NCBI GenBank assembly: GCA_000023185.1 | Contig: CP001622.1 | Span: 4,068,501 to 4,132,500, forward strand | Length of the DNA stretch: 64,000 nt | Direction of reading: 5' to 3' | DNA from: Rhizobium leguminosarum bv. trifolii WSM1325 | GTDB lineage: Bacteria > Pseudomonadota > Alphaproteobacteria > Rhizobiales > Rhizobiaceae | Shown: positions 63,178-64,000 of the stretch, piece by piece | How positions within the stretch are numbered: position 1 is the first letter of the stretch | Layout of the letters: each line of letters opens with the position of its first letter | Translations under genes and position numbers: made by a program | The notes under the pieces: model-generated | Database searches by the model: none | What the model saw: the letters and a program-made list of their open reading frames with translations, nothing else | What the model was told of the DNA's origin: nothing

Positions 63178-64000
63178 GGATAATCACCCCACGCGTCTCG
63201 CTCGCTTTTCGCCTGGCGCTGCGCGAGCTGCGCGGCGGCATCCGCGGCTTCTACATCTTCCTTGCCTGCATCGCGCTCGGCACCGGCGCCATTGCCGCCG
63301 TCAACTCCGTTTCGCAGTCGATCACCGATACGATCGCCTCGCAGGGGCAGGAACTGTTGGCAGGCGACGTCCGCTTCGAACTCAACAACCGCGAAGCCAC
63401 GCCTGAGGAATTGGGTTTCCTCGAAGGCCTCGGCACCGTTTCGGTGTCAACCGGCCTGCGCTCGATGGCCCGCAAGCCCGACGGTTCCGATCAGGCGCTG
63501 GTCGAGGTCAAGGCTGTCGATGACGCTTACCCGCTCTACGGCAAGTTCGTGGCCGAGCCGGACTATTCGCTTGCAGCCCTGCTTTCGGGCCAAGGCGGCA
63601 CCTATGGTGCGGTCGCAGCGCCACTGCTTCTCGATCGGCTCGGGCTTGCGGTGGGCGACGAATTGCTGCTCGGCAACGTCAAGCTCAGCATCACCGGCAC
63701 GGTGAAAACCGAGCCGGATGCACTGTCGGAAGGTTTTGGCTTTGCGCCGCGCCTGCTTGTCAGCCGCCAGGCGCTCCAAGCCTCCGGACTGATCCAGACC
63801 GGAAGCCTGGTCGAACATGCCTATAAGATCCGGCTGGGCGACAAGGGCGCGATGTCGGGCATCCAGGCGCGCGCCTCGAAGGAATTCCCCTCCGCCGGCT
63901 GGGCGATCCGCACCAGCGACCGTGCCGCGCCCTCGCTCACCGAAAACATCACCCGCTTCTCGCAGTTCCTGACGCTGGTCGGCCTCACCGCACTGATCGT
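63174..64000 (+). CDS. FtsX-like ABC permease (YbbP type), 3' part beyond the window
   Basis: The gene starts with ATG 63174, overlapping the ATPase stop, and runs to the right edge with about 275 codons present. The first membrane segment (FYIFLACIALGTGAIAAVNSV) is followed by a long periplasmic MacB-like domain (LLAGDVRFELNN to about residue 250) and the start of the FtsX domain (FSQFLTLVGLTALIV). YbbP-type permeases are about 850 residues, so some two thirds is missing. It probably moves lipids or hydrophobic compounds with the YbbA-type ATPase. Confidence 0.9.
   Translation, partial: MRIITPRVSLAFRLALRELRGGIRGFYIFLACIALGTGAIAAVNSVSQSITDTIASQGQELLAGDVRFELNNREATPEELGFLEGLGTVSVSTGLRSMARKPDGSDQALVEVKAVDDAYPLYGKFVAEPDYSLAALLSGQGGTYGAVAAPLLLDRLGLAVGDELLLGNVKLSITGTVKTEPDALSEGFGFAPRLLVSRQALQASGLIQTGSLVEHAYKIRLGDKGAMSGIQARASKEFPSAGWAIRTSDRAAPSLTENITRFSQFLTLVGLTALI

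Noticed and set aside
1..64000. tRNA, rRNA or insertion sequence
   Set aside because: No tRNA arms, rRNA text or transposase motifs were found on reading both strands, though a covariance search could not be run.

Overview
The window looks like about 64 kb of chromosome from an alphaproteobacterium of the Rhizobiaceae, most likely Rhizobium. The evidence is the high GC content, the gene content (LysR regulators, TRAP and ABC uptake systems, an IalB-family protein, and the alphaproteobacterial hemC-hemD-mitofilin-hemY order) and two CtrA-type boxes (TTAA-N7-TTAAC). This is inference from the sequence alone; no database search was possible. I saw no tRNA, rRNA, insertion sequence or CRISPR array.

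Bases 1-17105 are a catabolic and uptake region, almost all on the plus strand. It holds the end of an ornithine-cyclodeaminase-family gene, a regulator made of two fused LysR modules, a UbiD/UbiX decarboxylase pair, a complete peptide/opine-type ABC importer (binding protein, two permeases, two ATPases) with an isocitrate-lyase/PEP-mutase-family enzyme inside it, a TIGR02444 protein, a decayed amidohydrolase, a histidine-ammonia-lyase-type enzyme, an aromatic/aspartate aminotransferase and adenine deaminase. Many stop and start codons overlap, so much of it is probably one transcript. The likely job is to import and deaminate or decarboxylate an amino-acid-like or heterocyclic compound.

Bases 17178-24933 are also accessory. 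They hold a small CrpP/Rmf-like protein, a TRAP transporter with a class III aminotransferase and a LysR regulator, a 3' fragment duplicating the ornithine-cyclodeaminase gene from the left edge, and a family 3 glycoside hydrolase.

Bases 24952-42583 are mainly core. Minus strand: methyltransferase, EVE and YciI proteins, gpsA, tsaD. Plus strand: hemC, hemD, Mic60-like protein, hemY, TerB-like protein, glutamine amidotransferase. Then come an MFS exporter, yggT/yggU, inorganic pyrophosphatase, a GNAT acetyltransferase, typA, an M3 peptidase and a small conserved-looking gene behind a CtrA box.

Bases 42610-50039 are the most unusual accessory block. A 946-residue STAND-type regulator (winged helix, ATPase, helical repeats) lies downstream of an exported epoxide hydrolase and an Ohr-like protein whose peroxidatic cysteine is serine. 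Facing them are an intact Ohr-like gene and a DUF3095 protein carrying the metal-binding aspartates of class III nucleotidyl cyclases. I propose this as a candidate uncharacterised stress or detoxification module.

Bases 50299-64000 return to core and housekeeping genes: argG, a short-chain dehydrogenase, a LysE exporter, a Gly/His-rich secreted protein set among degenerate short repeats, an ABC importer of the tryptophan/unknown-substrate class, rlmN, an IalB-family protein, an ECF sigma factor, a DUF1232 protein, pterin carbinolamine dehydratase, a low-molecular-weight phosphatase overlapping thpR tail to tail, an SGNH esterase, and the start of a YbbA/YbbP-type ABC exporter that runs off the right edge.
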